A DNA stretch of 33,927 bases, taken from the NCBI GenBank assembly GCA_030951025.1, contig JAUZQK010000071.1:1-33927 (forward strand), in the 5' to 3' direction. Shown here in pieces: positions 16,801-26,120 of this stretch. How positions within the stretch are numbered: position 1 is the stretch's first letter; every line of letters starts with the position of its first letter. The notes beneath the pieces are model-generated. The model saw only the letters and a list, made by a program, of their open reading frames with translations, searched no databases and was not told the DNA's origin. Position numbers and translations under genes: made by a program. This stretch comes from Mariprofundus sp. (GTDB lineage Bacteria > Pseudomonadota > Zetaproteobacteria > Mariprofundales > Mariprofundaceae).

Positions 16801-17340
16801 TGGGATATCGCAGCTTCGGAATTTGCACCGGGTTTTGTCAGCCTGATTGTGATTCCCAACCTTAAAAATAAAAATATGGTCAATCCTTTGGAGCCTCGGG
16901 TAAGTGTGGGGAGAATGACAGAGATTAAAACCCTTCTGGCACGCAAAATATCACCATTTGCGGCACAGGCATTACAGGTGCTCAATCCGATGTATGAACC
17001 TATTCAAGTTGAATTCGCGGTTCATTTTCATGCGGGTTATGACTGGGGTTTTTATGCGCAACAGTTGCATGAGGATATTATTTCGTATTTGTCACCATGG
17101 GTATCTGGAGATGATCCAGATATCGAATTCGGTGGCATTATTCACAAATCGGTTATTTTGAATTTTATCGAAGAGCAGGCCTATGTCGATTATGTGGTCG
17201 ATTATAAAATGCATGTGTTGGATGTTGCCGGCTCGGGCAGCAAAGCAAGAATGAATGTTGAAGCAGCGATTCCAGCATCGGCGCGTTCGATATTTGTATC
17301 TGCCGCCTCACATCATATGATAGAAACGGGTGTTTGTTGA
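13888..17340 (+). CDS. Large eCIS baseplate protein (Afp11/Pvc11-like, gp6/J-like C-terminal part)
   Basis: Principal wedge component that rings the spike and carries the trigger for contraction. The 1150-aa protein opens with the eCIS-typical RTLADLLNLACEFSRTLQYY and WQHFFEHNPCMLITRM, continues with a long variable beta-rich middle (about residues 220-880, including GFAIASPTLLLQEGDRHICL), and ends in the conserved block RASERLRHKERAITIWDYEH, LVLQAFPDIYKVKC and VEFAVHFHAGYDWGFYAQQL, the part shared with phage baseplate J/gp6 proteins. An Ala-rich insert (QNAAAAIDAAADS, near residue 345) is encoded by a perfect inverted repeat. The stop overlaps the next start by one base. Length and position agree with Afp11. 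Confidence 0.9.
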   Translation: MSDICHIKNPLRLDGSSQSNRLIPALLPEYVSIDERTLADLLNLACEFSRTLQYYALDDQPDGNWQHFFEHNPCMLITRMNAMDQVQSSDDLNELSDIVLFLAGEFNNWYVNAVPETRFHADLERMISAQLKFELSKSKLLPDGFHAIWGGGVDKAGSGTASLSDLQSARQAFLDGQAQLAEQSEIYLDEALAGLSSHEPHIALLITFFYLLKYAQDELNQMTRRHLDFYYKDVLKFRLNDLQPDKAHVLFESKADDHLVAAGTLLKAGSDAEGNRVLYQTARDIVVNRASVGSLKTVFIDAADHDRIYAAAVANSADGLGAEFETEETKWKTFGEKNKQNAAAAIDAAADSTYAEIGFAIASPTLLLQEGDRHICLELSLTGNISSELSLDDFKVLLTASEGWFEIPAFELSLDHKMIFNITLKLSDPAIIPFDAVLHGDAAVAGDSFDTDQAMVKILLRNAGHAKYAYDILRAVECTQYKLDVTVGSIKPQAEMPGPDMVGVQAVSLSNDSGSLKATKPFYPFTVTPVLGSSLYIGSSEVFQKSLVILTLSIRWKALPSSNLKVWYESYAEPVDNSSFKISSHLLLDQEWKLLDESRALFHASDARQTQVISFDNAPLGSPELTTISLKDQDLGIYTPASSRGFLVLKLTAPNIAFGHADYTALYTTAIIAYANDPSDVNKAAIPHAPYTPEIESLSLHYKASETITLDESSSVDHAQSQFFHIYPFGQKAVDGGGVSLLPRFQYDIAGINYDSQAELYIGILNLKPHQNLSLLFQVAEGSAEPEVASPDISWAYLSENRWLPFQSAEIVSDTSRGLLMSGVMIFDMPSLATSNNSIMASGYHWLRASVGRDSAGVCDLVNVHAQAVEVSFFDQDNGPDFLAQPRPAESINKLLKKDVCIKSIDQPYASFDGRMREQDEQMYVRASERLRHKERAITIWDYEHLVLQAFPDIYKVKCVNHSSWNFQDNDWDIAASEFAPGFVSLIVIPNLKNKNMVNPLEPRVSVGRMTEIKTLLARKISPFAAQALQVLNPMYEPIQVEFAVHFHAGYDWGFYAQQLHEDIISYLSPWVSGDDPDIEFGGIIHKSVILNFIEEQAYVDYVVDYKMHVLDVAGSGSKARMNVEAAIPASARSIFVSAASHHMIETGVC
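14910..14937. repeat. Perfect 10-bp inverted repeat inside the Afp11-like gene
   Basis: TGCTGCTGCA and TGCAGCAGCA flank an eight-base loop (GCAATAGA). In RNA this would form a stable ten-pair hairpin in the coding region. It encodes the Ala-rich stretch, so codon choice for alanine runs may be the whole explanation. Confidence 0.85.
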
Positions 17341-20105
17341 TGAATAAACCGGTTTATATAGATAAAAACAAGCCGAAACCGGCCAGCCAGGATTATACCT
17401 TTTTGCGTAAAAAGGGTATCGAACATATTGAGGCTCTTGCCGGCAGCGTATGGACGGATTACAACATCCATGATCCGGGCATCACTATTCTGGAAATGAT
17501 TGCTTACGCCATCACCGAGTTGGGATATCGCACGAATTTTAAGATTGAGGATATTCTCTCAGAATTGTCGTTGGATGGGTTGGATTATAAAGACGATTTA
17601 TTCACCGCCAGAGAAATTCTGACATGCAATGCTGTGACGCTGGAAGATTTCAGAAAAATAATGATTGATGTTGAAGGCGTGAAAAATGCCTGGTTAAACA
17701 TTGTTGAAGCACCAGAACCTGTTTTATATTTGAATGCGCAGGCCAGTCAGCTGGAGTTTGAGAGCGCTTTTTATATTTCTAAAGGCAGCCTGACTCAATT
17801 GGAGAGAGTCATCCCTGCTGAGCTGATGACGGCTTTAGAAACTCTTTCAGGGCAGCGCTATGAGAGTCAAGCAAACTACTTTAATGCATTGAAAAGCCTT
17901 TTATCTGATCGGTATTTTAACCGCTATAAACATATCATTGTGCGTCTCACCGCCCTATATCAACCGATCAGACTGAGAGGAATATATGATGTTATTATTG
18001 AGCTCGATGACAGTTGGCAGCAGGCGGATGTATTAAATCGTGTTGAACAGCGGCTGCATGAATGCAGGAATTTGTGTGAAGATTTTAATGTACCTCAGGC
18101 TGTTAACGTTGAAGATGTTTTTATTTGTGCCGAGCTCAATGTGGCGATTGATGCGGATGCCAATCGTGTATTGGCTGAAGTGTATTTTCAAATCGAACAA
18201 TTTCTCGCCCCACGGGTTACTTTCTACAGCTTAAATGAAATGCTGGAGAAAGGATTGTCGGCACAAAGTATTTTTGAAGGCCCCCGACTGGAACACGGTT
18301 TTATTGATGATGTCGAGCTGCAGCGTTCAGCATTAAAATCGGTGATTCATATATCCGATATTCTCCAGATTATTATGGATGTTGAGGGCGTGTTATCGGT
18401 CAAACAGCTGATGTTGAATTCCGATAAGCAGAGCGATTCTGGTGGCCAGCGCTGGTGCTTGCCTATCAGGGGTGGCCATGCGGTCAGGCTGAATGTGCAA
18501 AAATCACGTGTGAGTATGTACAAAGAAGAGTTTCCAGTACATGCAGCAAACCTTGAAAAATATTTACAGGAATTCAGATCCTTACAGCGCAATCGAAAGC
18601 TTGGGCAAGGCTCATACGATATTGCCATTCCAGCCGGTGAATCAAAAAACATTCAACAATACCATTCCATTCAGAATGATTTTCCACTGGTGTATGGCTT
18701 GGCTGCAGGTGAAATTCTAAAGTCTGATACGCCATTAAGAAAAGCCCAGTCAAAACAATTAAAAGCCTATTTGCTCTTTTATGATCGTATCTTGGCGGAT
18801 TTTTTAGCTCAATTGGCACACAGTAAACATTTGTTTTCGATAAACCCCGCACTTCATAAAACATATTATTCCCAGCCGCTTAGCAACAATACAGGTGAAA
18901 CATTTTCCGATATTCCAGATGTTGAGCGTTTATTTATTGATGCTGTTGATGGCTGGAATAGAACTGCAGATAGAGACGACAGAGTAGAAAACAAAGCCAC
19001 TTTTAATGATCGTAAGAATCGTTTTTTGAATCATTTAATGGCGCGTTTTGGTGAGCAGTTTACCGACTATGTCGGGCTATTGTATAATATGAAAAACGCT
19101 GAAGAACTGATCCCTGATAAATTGAGTTTTTTAAAGGCTTGCCCCGAAATCAGTTATGCGCGTGCCAGAGCATTTAATTATAGCTTGATTGAGCCAGTAT
19201 GGCAGTCGGATAATATCAGTGGATTGGAAAAGCGGGTGGCACGCTTGTTGGGCATTGATTCGGCTGCTTCAACAAGCATGGCTGATTGTATCGATGATGA
19301 TTTTGAAGTGGAAACAAAAGCATCTTCGCAGGCACGCATAAAGTATCGCTTTCGGCTGAAAAAAGATGATTTGAGTTATTTCAGGGTCTCTGCCTGGTTT
19401 GATTCTGAACAATCAGCCTGTGTTCGAATGAAAGCGATTATCCGGTTCGGGGCAGATGAATCAAATTACCATCTAAGAAAAACAGCATCAGGTCGTTTTA
19501 CATATGATTTGCAGGATGATTCGGGCGCGCTGCTGGCAACAGCTGCAACTAGCTTTAAACGGGCAGATTTACGCCAACAAAAGATCAGTGCGACAGTCTT
19601 GTTCATACAGGCCATGGATGATAACACCGAGCGTTTTCATCTGGTTGAACATGTTTTACTGCGCCCCAACAAAAGCGATGGCGAGCTGATGAATGTCTCC
19701 ACTGAATATGGCGATCAGAGCTGTTCCGGTTTGATCGATCCATATTCATTTCGGCTGACAGTAGTGCTGCCCTATTGGTCTGAACGCTTTCTGAATATGG
19801 ATTTCAGGGCACTGTTTGAGAAGACGATTCGTAAAGAAGCCCCTGCTCATATTCATGTCAAAATATGCTGGGTTGATCAGATCAGAATGCAACAATTTGA
19901 AAGTGCTTTTTATGCCTGGTTAAAAGCTGTTGCAGCGCACGGATCTGATGATGTATTGCTTACCCAGACACGCAATCATTTGATTAGAGCGCTTGCCAAA
20001 CTCAGGAGCATTTATCCTGAATCTGTCCTGCATGGCTGTAAAAATGAACATGATAATGCGATTTTGTTAAACCGTTCCATATTGGGGACAATCCAGGAGA
20101 AGTAA
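17340..20105 (+). CDS. Large eCIS baseplate protein (Afp12/Pvc12-like)
   Basis: Second main wedge component, paired with the Afp11-like protein. The 921-aa chain carries the hallmark N-terminal block: FLRKKGIEHIEALAGSVW, TDYNIHDPGITILEMIAYAI and TELGYRTNFKIEDIL (residues about 19-75), nearly diagnostic for this eCIS family. Further on come ARFGEQFTDYVGLLYNMKNA, the LVEHVLLRPNK block near residue 770, and a C-terminal part with FRLTVVLPYWSERFLNMDFR and RKEAPAHIHVKICWVD. The start is taken as ATG 17340, which shares its A with the TGA of the previous gene; two TTG codons lie just upstream in frame. GGAGA stands shortly before the next gene. Confidence 0.9.
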   Translation: MNKPVYIDKNKPKPASQDYTFLRKKGIEHIEALAGSVWTDYNIHDPGITILEMIAYAITELGYRTNFKIEDILSELSLDGLDYKDDLFTAREILTCNAVTLEDFRKIMIDVEGVKNAWLNIVEAPEPVLYLNAQASQLEFESAFYISKGSLTQLERVIPAELMTALETLSGQRYESQANYFNALKSLLSDRYFNRYKHIIVRLTALYQPIRLRGIYDVIIELDDSWQQADVLNRVEQRLHECRNLCEDFNVPQAVNVEDVFICAELNVAIDADANRVLAEVYFQIEQFLAPRVTFYSLNEMLEKGLSAQSIFEGPRLEHGFIDDVELQRSALKSVIHISDILQIIMDVEGVLSVKQLMLNSDKQSDSGGQRWCLPIRGGHAVRLNVQKSRVSMYKEEFPVHAANLEKYLQEFRSLQRNRKLGQGSYDIAIPAGESKNIQQYHSIQNDFPLVYGLAAGEILKSDTPLRKAQSKQLKAYLLFYDRILADFLAQLAHSKHLFSINPALHKTYYSQPLSNNTGETFSDIPDVERLFIDAVDGWNRTADRDDRVENKATFNDRKNRFLNHLMARFGEQFTDYVGLLYNMKNAEELIPDKLSFLKACPEISYARARAFNYSLIEPVWQSDNISGLEKRVARLLGIDSAASTSMADCIDDDFEVETKASSQARIKYRFRLKKDDLSYFRVSAWFDSEQSACVRMKAIIRFGADESNYHLRKTASGRFTYDLQDDSGALLATAATSFKRADLRQQKISATVLFIQAMDDNTERFHLVEHVLLRPNKSDGELMNVSTEYGDQSCSGLIDPYSFRLTVVLPYWSERFLNMDFRALFEKTIRKEAPAHIHVKICWVDQIRMQQFESAFYAWLKAVAAHGSDDVLLTQTRNHLIRALAKLRSIYPESVLHGCKNEHDNAILLNRSILGTIQEK

Positions 20106-20106
20106 T

Positions 20107-23100
20107 ATGGATGAATGTAAATATTATCCTATTTTTGAAGATAATCAGGTTTTAACTGCCGCTCATCTAAACCAGTTGAGCAATTATATGAATGGGCAGG
20201 ATCGGAGTACCCGGAATAGTTTGCTCGGAGTTGGCATTGTATGCGGGCTGGATATTTCTTTGCATGGCTTGGCAGATAAACCCGAGCTGCATATTTCAAA
20301 AGGCACTGGTATTACCTCCGAGGGTTATTTGCTCAAGCTGGCCAAGATGGTGTTGACTTATTATCGCCCCTATGTCGATCCGGTTGGATATGCAGCCTTC
20401 CAGAAGGATGATGACCAGATCGCTTTATGGGAAATACTGCCATCACCACAGAATCTTGCAGCGGATGACAGTATTAAACGGCTGGATGCAAGTGTGCTTA
20501 AAGATAAGGCTGTCATGTTGTATCTGGAATGCCTCGATGTGGATATTGGTGTGTGCACGGGTAGCAATTGTGATGAGAAGGGTCGGCGTTTCGAGCTCTG
20601 TGTTAAAGCACTGCTGATTGATCTCTCCGATCTTGCATGGTTGCGGCAACAGGCAGCTTCGAACAATGTTGTACAGCAGCAGATCAATTGCCGTTTTCAA
20701 TTGCCGATAGTGCGCATGGGTCGAAGGCTCGATTTGCTTGCTTATGGCCGTGATATCAATTTAAAGCATATTGCAGATTCATATCGATCTTTAATTGAAA
20801 TATTTATCAAAAGTCTTGTCGATGCAGTGCTTGCGGCAGGTCAATGTTATCAGCTGCTGATGCAAGCCGATCATGATATATCCCTGTCGGCTAGTCGTCT
20901 GCAAGATAAAATTAAACAGATGATGAATAAAAATGACCTATCCATACAATATTGTTATGACTTTTTGAAAGACCTTGAGCTTGCTTATGAGGAGTATCGC
21001 CAAGCCTTGTTTGCATTGTCAGTGCAGTGCTGTCCAGATAGTGGTTTGTTTCCCAAGCATTTGATGCTGGGCACTTTATCCGATCCGGTTGATTGTAAAC
21101 CTTCATCATATCGCCAGTCTTTTTTATATTCTCCGATTTTGAATGCCCAGCAGCAGATGTTTGAAAGAGCCAAACATTTGTATTTGCGCATACAGCAGAT
21201 GATCGAAAGCGTTGATATGCCTGAATGGCAATCGAATGTTACAAAAAAACATTCCAGTATCCGAATTACACCGGGCAGAGAACGCTCTGAATGTCTGGGG
21301 CGGCGCGAAATCCCATATTATTATTCAGCTCAAGGGCTCAAGGGCTTAAGCAGACTCTGGGATTATGATTTGTGTCGTCGTGGTGAGCATGAAACGGTAT
21401 TGTCATATCACCGTTATGGCAATAAAGCCTTGCCTGATTTTGTGCATAAACCGCTTGAATATAATCTCGACAGTTACAACTTTTTTCGCATTGAGGGGCA
21501 TCTTGGTGTACAACTGCCAGCCGCCATACGATCTGTTGAGCAACAGATTCAGCGGTTGAATTTACCTTTTAAGATATTGGCATTGAAGCTGGGTGGGCTA
21601 TCTAGCCATTATGATTTTAATTGTCGCTTTGAAGATATTCAATTGTCTTATGGCCAGTTGCGCAGTGAGTTAATCTGTTTAATGAGGCGGGAAATTGTAT
21701 TTTTTGCCAATCTCCAAACCATTGAACTTGCAGCTGAATTAAGCCCGGTAAAAGGTGTTACCGGCATAGAGGGCATGATCAGTAATCCATCGGGTGTTGT
21801 GATTCAAAATGCCAAGGTAGTGGTTTCTCAACGTCCGAATATCTGGTCGGGTGCTTTCAGGAGGAAGGTCAAGCAGACAAGGTGGGAGGCTAGCTCCGGC
21901 TCTGATGGCAAATATAAAATCGTTAATATGATACCTGGAAACTACAATCTACTGGTTACCGCAGATGCTTATAATAGCCAGAATATACCCGTACGCGTGA
22001 GCGAAGATCATGTATTGAAAAAAGATGTGCAGTTGAGATCCGCCTTTAAACGATCCCCCTTTATTTCTTATCCTATCATGAGTGCTGTAACACCTGCTTC
22101 TTTTGTAAACAGAGGCATTGATACGGCGGCCAGCAAAAGCGCGGTATCAATGGAAGTAGCACCGGCGGTGTCGGGCACGACTAGCAGGGCGAGATCAATG
22201 GAGACTGCATCAACGGCTGCAGTGGGTTTAGCAGCCAGTGAGGGTTCAACAACAGCTCAAACGCCACCAACATCTGCTCGAGCTGTAACTTATGTCGAGA
22301 GAGGCCAATTTATGGGCGATAGCCTCACAGCTACGCCGCTGCTTAATTCTGTGGGTGATATTTATAAATCATACAATGAATCGGGTAGAACTGAAGATCT
22401 GTTTACCTTCTCAAGCCAGCTCATGCTTGAGGTTCCGGCGCAGGTCATGGAAAGTAATTTTTTCTTTCATATTCGATATCCGATGCAAATCATAGAGGCT
22501 ATTGAAGATCTGGTTGCATCATTGCCAGAGACAATCGAAACATTTCATGCGGATTCTTTTCATGCAATCAATATCAGACTGCAAGAATTGGCCAATCAAT
22601 ATCTGGAACAGATTGAGGCCAAAAAAGTGACAGGAGATAGCGTCGATGATCAGGATTTGATCGAACACTTAAAAGGTCTGTTGACGCATTGCAGCATAGC
22701 CAAGTTTCAAGCATTGATTACGGTGTTTAAAAAACGCATCGAAGAGATAGCAGCGCTGAATAATTTTCATGTATATTTAAAAAAACACCCAGGCATGGAA
22801 CATCTGGCAGGGGTTCGAACAGGTGGCACGTTTCTACTTGTGTACGACGATTCAGGTAGCGTAGTTGCTGATTTTGCGCTGCCCTATATTTGCTGTTCTG
22901 ATTGCCCTCCGATCACGATTTGTTTTGCAGAAACGAAAGATCGGATAAGTTTTGAATTGCCCCAAACTGATTTTTGCAAGAATGATGAAACATCGTTCAA
23001 ATTCATGATCAGCCCAGCGGGGGGGCAAGTCGAAGGCAATGGCACATACCAGGATCGCAGCACAGGTGAATGGTATTTCAAACCATCCCATGCGGATGTT

Positions 23101-24375
23101 CTAATTGGCAGCAATGAATTGAAGTACCTGATTGATGGTGAAGTTTATGCTTTGAATGTGCTGGTGCGTGAAATTGAAGTTGTGATTGATTATGAAGTCA
23201 TAGCTGTTGATCATCAGTCCAAAAAAGCCAAGGTTAAATTCGCATCTACACCAGCAGATGCTGATAAATACAAGTGGGATTTTGGTGATGGCACAAGCTC
23301 AAAGCTTGCCAAGCTACAACATGAATTTGATTTTTCTGATACGCAACAGTTTATTGTCTCGCTGTTTGTGAAAAAGGGTGATTGCAAAGATAACACCGAA
23401 GAAAAATTAATCTTCGTGACATGCAGTGCCGTGTTTAAGGTTGATATAAAAGCGCGATCAGCAGGTGATACAACGGCAGTTGTTAGGTTCACCGCTGAGA
23501 TGCCTGATGCCGAGCAATATGTTTGGGGCTTTGGCGATGGCAGTGCTAAAGTTAAGGGGCAAAATAGTGCAATTGAACATGTTTATAAACTGTTGGACGT
23601 AAAACAGAAACTCAAAATATCACTGGCAGTAAGGAAAGGTAGTTGTAACGATAGCAAGACACAGGAGCTGCTGATTGAGCCTGTCCGCCCATTAGCTCCA
23701 CCCAGGCGGGCTCCTTCCGATCCAGTCGAACCAATACTGATTCAGCCCTCTCCAGCTGCCCCAATACTGACTCAGCCGGCTCCAACCGAACCAATACGAG
23801 CACGGCCAGCAGCTGTGCGGGTGCAGTCAGATGTATGGCTCGATGGTGCGATATCCAAGACAATAAATACTTATTTAGCCGAGCTCGAAACAATGCAAAC
23901 CCAGCGACAGTTTAGAAAGGTGTTTCAGTCAGGCGATGTATATGATCAGAGTAATAAATATATATTGAGTATTGCAGATGATTTGAAAAGCGCGGATGGG
24001 GCAGAACAATATGCTACTGGCAAGATGAACGATGATTTGGCGGCCAAGTTTGAGTTGTTATTATCTGATTCTCATCAAAAAGTGCTTTCACTTGCGCGTA
24101 ATGCGACAAGACAAAAAGAATTCGCTTATCAACTCACCATGATCCAGACTTTTTCATTGCTGAGACTGGTATCGCAACAGCGCCTGAATGTGGACGGTAA
24201 GATTTTATCCACATTTGCATTGCTGCTCGAACTATTAGCTGATTTAAAACAGCAAGGGATTGATATTAACCCCTCAAACACCTTGGCTGCGGAAATTACA
24301 ACCGCTATGAAAGCAGCCAAGAACAAAGCAAAACTCAAGAAACAATTAAAAGAATTGAGTCAGCTGTTGTCATGA
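20107..24375 (+). CDS. 1422-aa eCIS protein with carboxypeptidase-regulatory-like and PKD domains (Afp13 position)
   Basis: The N-terminal block YYPIFEDNQVLTAAHLNQLS, NYMNGQDRSTRNSLLGVGIV resembles eCIS proteins encoded next to Afp12 and probably docks on the baseplate. Later parts: a carboxypeptidase-regulatory/Cna-B-like fold at about 548-627 (GVVIQNAKVVVS, GSDGKYKIVNMIPGNYNLLV), a Ser/Thr/Ala-rich linker at about 671-731, a helical region to about 900, two PKD domains with YKWDFGDGTSS (near 1054) and YVWGFGDGSAK (near 1138), a Pro-rich stretch of 10-residue repeats (about 1191-1238), and a helical C-terminus. There is no signal peptide, so the PKD folds are not there through Sec export. 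It sits where Afp and PVC carry a phage-like tail fibre, and no other fibre gene is present. A receptor-binding or baseplate-skirt role is inferred, not shown. Confidence 0.8.
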   Translation: MDECKYYPIFEDNQVLTAAHLNQLSNYMNGQDRSTRNSLLGVGIVCGLDISLHGLADKPELHISKGTGITSEGYLLKLAKMVLTYYRPYVDPVGYAAFQKDDDQIALWEILPSPQNLAADDSIKRLDASVLKDKAVMLYLECLDVDIGVCTGSNCDEKGRRFELCVKALLIDLSDLAWLRQQAASNNVVQQQINCRFQLPIVRMGRRLDLLAYGRDINLKHIADSYRSLIEIFIKSLVDAVLAAGQCYQLLMQADHDISLSASRLQDKIKQMMNKNDLSIQYCYDFLKDLELAYEEYRQALFALSVQCCPDSGLFPKHLMLGTLSDPVDCKPSSYRQSFLYSPILNAQQQMFERAKHLYLRIQQMIESVDMPEWQSNVTKKHSSIRITPGRERSECLGRREIPYYYSAQGLKGLSRLWDYDLCRRGEHETVLSYHRYGNKALPDFVHKPLEYNLDSYNFFRIEGHLGVQLPAAIRSVEQQIQRLNLPFKILALKLGGLSSHYDFNCRFEDIQLSYGQLRSELICLMRREIVFFANLQTIELAAELSPVKGVTGIEGMISNPSGVVIQNAKVVVSQRPNIWSGAFRRKVKQTRWEASSGSDGKYKIVNMIPGNYNLLVTADAYNSQNIPVRVSEDHVLKKDVQLRSAFKRSPFISYPIMSAVTPASFVNRGIDTAASKSAVSMEVAPAVSGTTSRARSMETASTAAVGLAASEGSTTAQTPPTSARAVTYVERGQFMGDSLTATPLLNSVGDIYKSYNESGRTEDLFTFSSQLMLEVPAQVMESNFFFHIRYPMQIIEAIEDLVASLPETIETFHADSFHAINIRLQELANQYLEQIEAKKVTGDSVDDQDLIEHLKGLLTHCSIAKFQALITVFKKRIEEIAALNNFHVYLKKHPGMEHLAGVRTGGTFLLVYDDSGSVVADFALPYICCSDCPPITICFAETKDRISFELPQTDFCKNDETSFKFMISPAGGQVEGNGTYQDRSTGEWYFKPSHADVLIGSNELKYLIDGEVYALNVLVREIEVVIDYEVIAVDHQSKKAKVKFASTPADADKYKWDFGDGTSSKLAKLQHEFDFSDTQQFIVSLFVKKGDCKDNTEEKLIFVTCSAVFKVDIKARSAGDTTAVVRFTAEMPDAEQYVWGFGDGSAKVKGQNSAIEHVYKLLDVKQKLKISLAVRKGSCNDSKTQELLIEPVRPLAPPRRAPSDPVEPILIQPSPAAPILTQPAPTEPIRARPAAVRVQSDVWLDGAISKTINTYLAELETMQTQRQFRKVFQSGDVYDQSNKYILSIADDLKSADGAEQYATGKMNDDLAAKFELLLSDSHQKVLSLARNATRQKEFAYQLTMIQTFSLLRLVSQQRLNVDGKILSTFALLLELLADLKQQGIDINPSNTLAAEITTAMKAAKNKAKLKKQLKELSQLLS
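23731..23820 (+). repeat. 30-bp tandem repeats in the PKD protein gene
   Basis: Three units begin at 23731, 23761 and 23791, each opening CCAATAC and drifting towards the end of the unit. A weaker related unit may precede them at 23701. They encode the ten-residue series PILIQPSPAA, PILTQPAPTE, PIRARPAAVR, a proline-rich spacer. Confidence 0.85.
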
Positions 24376-26117
24376 CTGGCAGGCATATGATTCAACGACA
24401 GATTCTGGATATTACACTGGACCGGCAGGAGTCGTTTTTTCAGATGCAAAATCGATTGAGCCAGCTATGTCATGATGAGCTTGGACAGCTACTGGATAAG
24501 ATGTGTAGCGCAGCTAGCCCCGATGGCGCTACTTATCGAATAGATCGGCTTGAAGTTGATTTGGGTGAAATCTCTGGCCTTGATTTGGAACAAAATATTT
24601 TAAGCAAGATACAGCAGATATTTCCGACTGTATTACAGGATAATATTGGCCAACTTGAAGACAATCAGTCAGCCGTAATTGATGCTGGCCTGAATAGAAC
24701 CAAATTAACTCTTTCTGAGATAGCCGCAACCGTGGGGCGACATTCAACAGAAACAGAGCCACTCGAAAGCTTTATTTATTTCATCAAAACGGGGGCAATG
24801 CCCTGGTGGCATTCGGCATCAGCGGCATACCCGGATAAAATCTTTGACGAGCTGCTTGGCAAATATAAAAAACAGCTGCTTGAATACCTGCACCCTGTGC
24901 TCCAACACAGCATGGCAAGAGAGCGTTTTGTTCGTCAAATGCCGATTCATTTATTGCGGCAATATATTGCACTGTTTGCCCCCGGAGCGGAGCAGCAAGC
25001 GTTTCTGGCAGTAATCGCTGATTTTAATTTGATGGCAGAACGACAAACACTTCTGGCTGTCAAAACATGGGATTATATTGTTTGGGATGCCGTGATTCGG
25101 ATAACATGTGTTGATGAATCCAGGCTCGATATTGCAGCCTGGCTTGAACTGTTTATTAGCGCATGCGCGCAGAGCATTGCTAAAACTGATCAGCAAACGG
25201 GCAAAGAAATTGCGCGTATGATACGCCAATGTAAATCATCCGGGCATGCATTTCACAGCAAGCTACCGGTGTTGATTGAATCGCTGTTCGCTGATCTGGG
25301 CGACACGCTTGAGTCTAAAAGAAACGAGAACGAATCGGTCGATCCTGCATCTAACCGGCATGAGTTGGCACAACTGGATATTAGCGATTCAGGGCTGCCG
25401 CAGCGGGGGGATTTAAAACATGATTCAAATAAGCCTGATGATTTGATTGGCTCAGCCAGGCATCGTCAGCCTACAGGCAATAGGCCAACAGGCCGGAGTA
25501 AAGAGATAACAGAGGCAAATCGTGAGGCTGAGGGCTTGTTCCATAGTAATAACAATCGCCACAACAACCCCGTTTCTACTGATTCCCCCGCAGATGATCT
25601 CTCCAGTAAGGTCACACCCGATGCTTTGTATATAGAAAATGCCGGCCAGGTGATTCTCTGGCCTTATTTGAAATATTATTTTTCAGTCTTGAATATGATC
25701 AACAATGATGGTTTTGTAGCAGAGGCGGAGAGAATGAGAGCTGTGCACCTGCTCCAGTATCTGGCAACGGGACAACAGAAAAGTCCGGAGTGCCAATTGC
25801 TGCTGAATAAAGTCTTGTGCGGCTGGCCGGTGGAGAAATCTTTAGATGATAGCATTACCCTTTCGATGAAAGAAGAGCTGGAATCCGAGCAGTTGTTATT
25901 GACGCTGGTGTCGCACTGGAGTGCATTGAAAAATACATCTATCGAGGGATTAAGGATGTCTTTTATGCAGAGAAATGGGAAATTAATGCCAACAGAATCG
26001 GGCTGGAGACTGAGTGTTGAGCGACAAGCGCATGATATGCTGCTTGAGCAACTGCCTTGGACACTTTCCATCATTCGCTTGTCGTGGATGGATAAGCCTC
26101 TGTTTGTGGACTGGTGA
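24372..26117 (+). CDS. CIS tape measure protein (Afp14/Pvc14-like)
   Basis: Sets the length of the tail and occupies the tube during assembly. The 581-aa sequence begins IQRQILDITLDRQESFFQMQ, NRLSQLCHDELGQLLDKM and YRIDRLEVDLGEI, the pattern of the contractile-injection-system tape measure family. The C-terminal block YIENAGQVILWPYLKYYF, RAVHLLQYLATGQ and LVSHWSALKNTSIEGLR MSF is equally typical, ending in LPWTLSIIRLSWMDKPLFVDW. Between them, about residues 315-410, lies a polar, Asn/Asp/Ser/Pro-rich linker likely to be unstructured. The ATG at 24372 overlaps the previous stop by four bases; ATG 24387, nearer GGCAGG, would remove five residues. Confidence 0.88.
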   Translation: MTGRHMIQRQILDITLDRQESFFQMQNRLSQLCHDELGQLLDKMCSAASPDGATYRIDRLEVDLGEISGLDLEQNILSKIQQIFPTVLQDNIGQLEDNQSAVIDAGLNRTKLTLSEIAATVGRHSTETEPLESFIYFIKTGAMPWWHSASAAYPDKIFDELLGKYKKQLLEYLHPVLQHSMARERFVRQMPIHLLRQYIALFAPGAEQQAFLAVIADFNLMAERQTLLAVKTWDYIVWDAVIRITCVDESRLDIAAWLELFISACAQSIAKTDQQTGKEIARMIRQCKSSGHAFHSKLPVLIESLFADLGDTLESKRNENESVDPASNRHELAQLDISDSGLPQRGDLKHDSNKPDDLIGSARHRQPTGNRPTGRSKEITEANREAEGLFHSNNNRHNNPVSTDSPADDLSSKVTPDALYIENAGQVILWPYLKYYFSVLNMINNDGFVAEAERMRAVHLLQYLATGQQKSPECQLLLNKVLCGWPVEKSLDDSITLSMKEELESEQLLLTLVSHWSALKNTSIEGLRMSFMQRNGKLMPTESGWRLSVERQAHDMLLEQLPWTLSIIRLSWMDKPLFVDW

Positions 26118-26120
26118 TCG

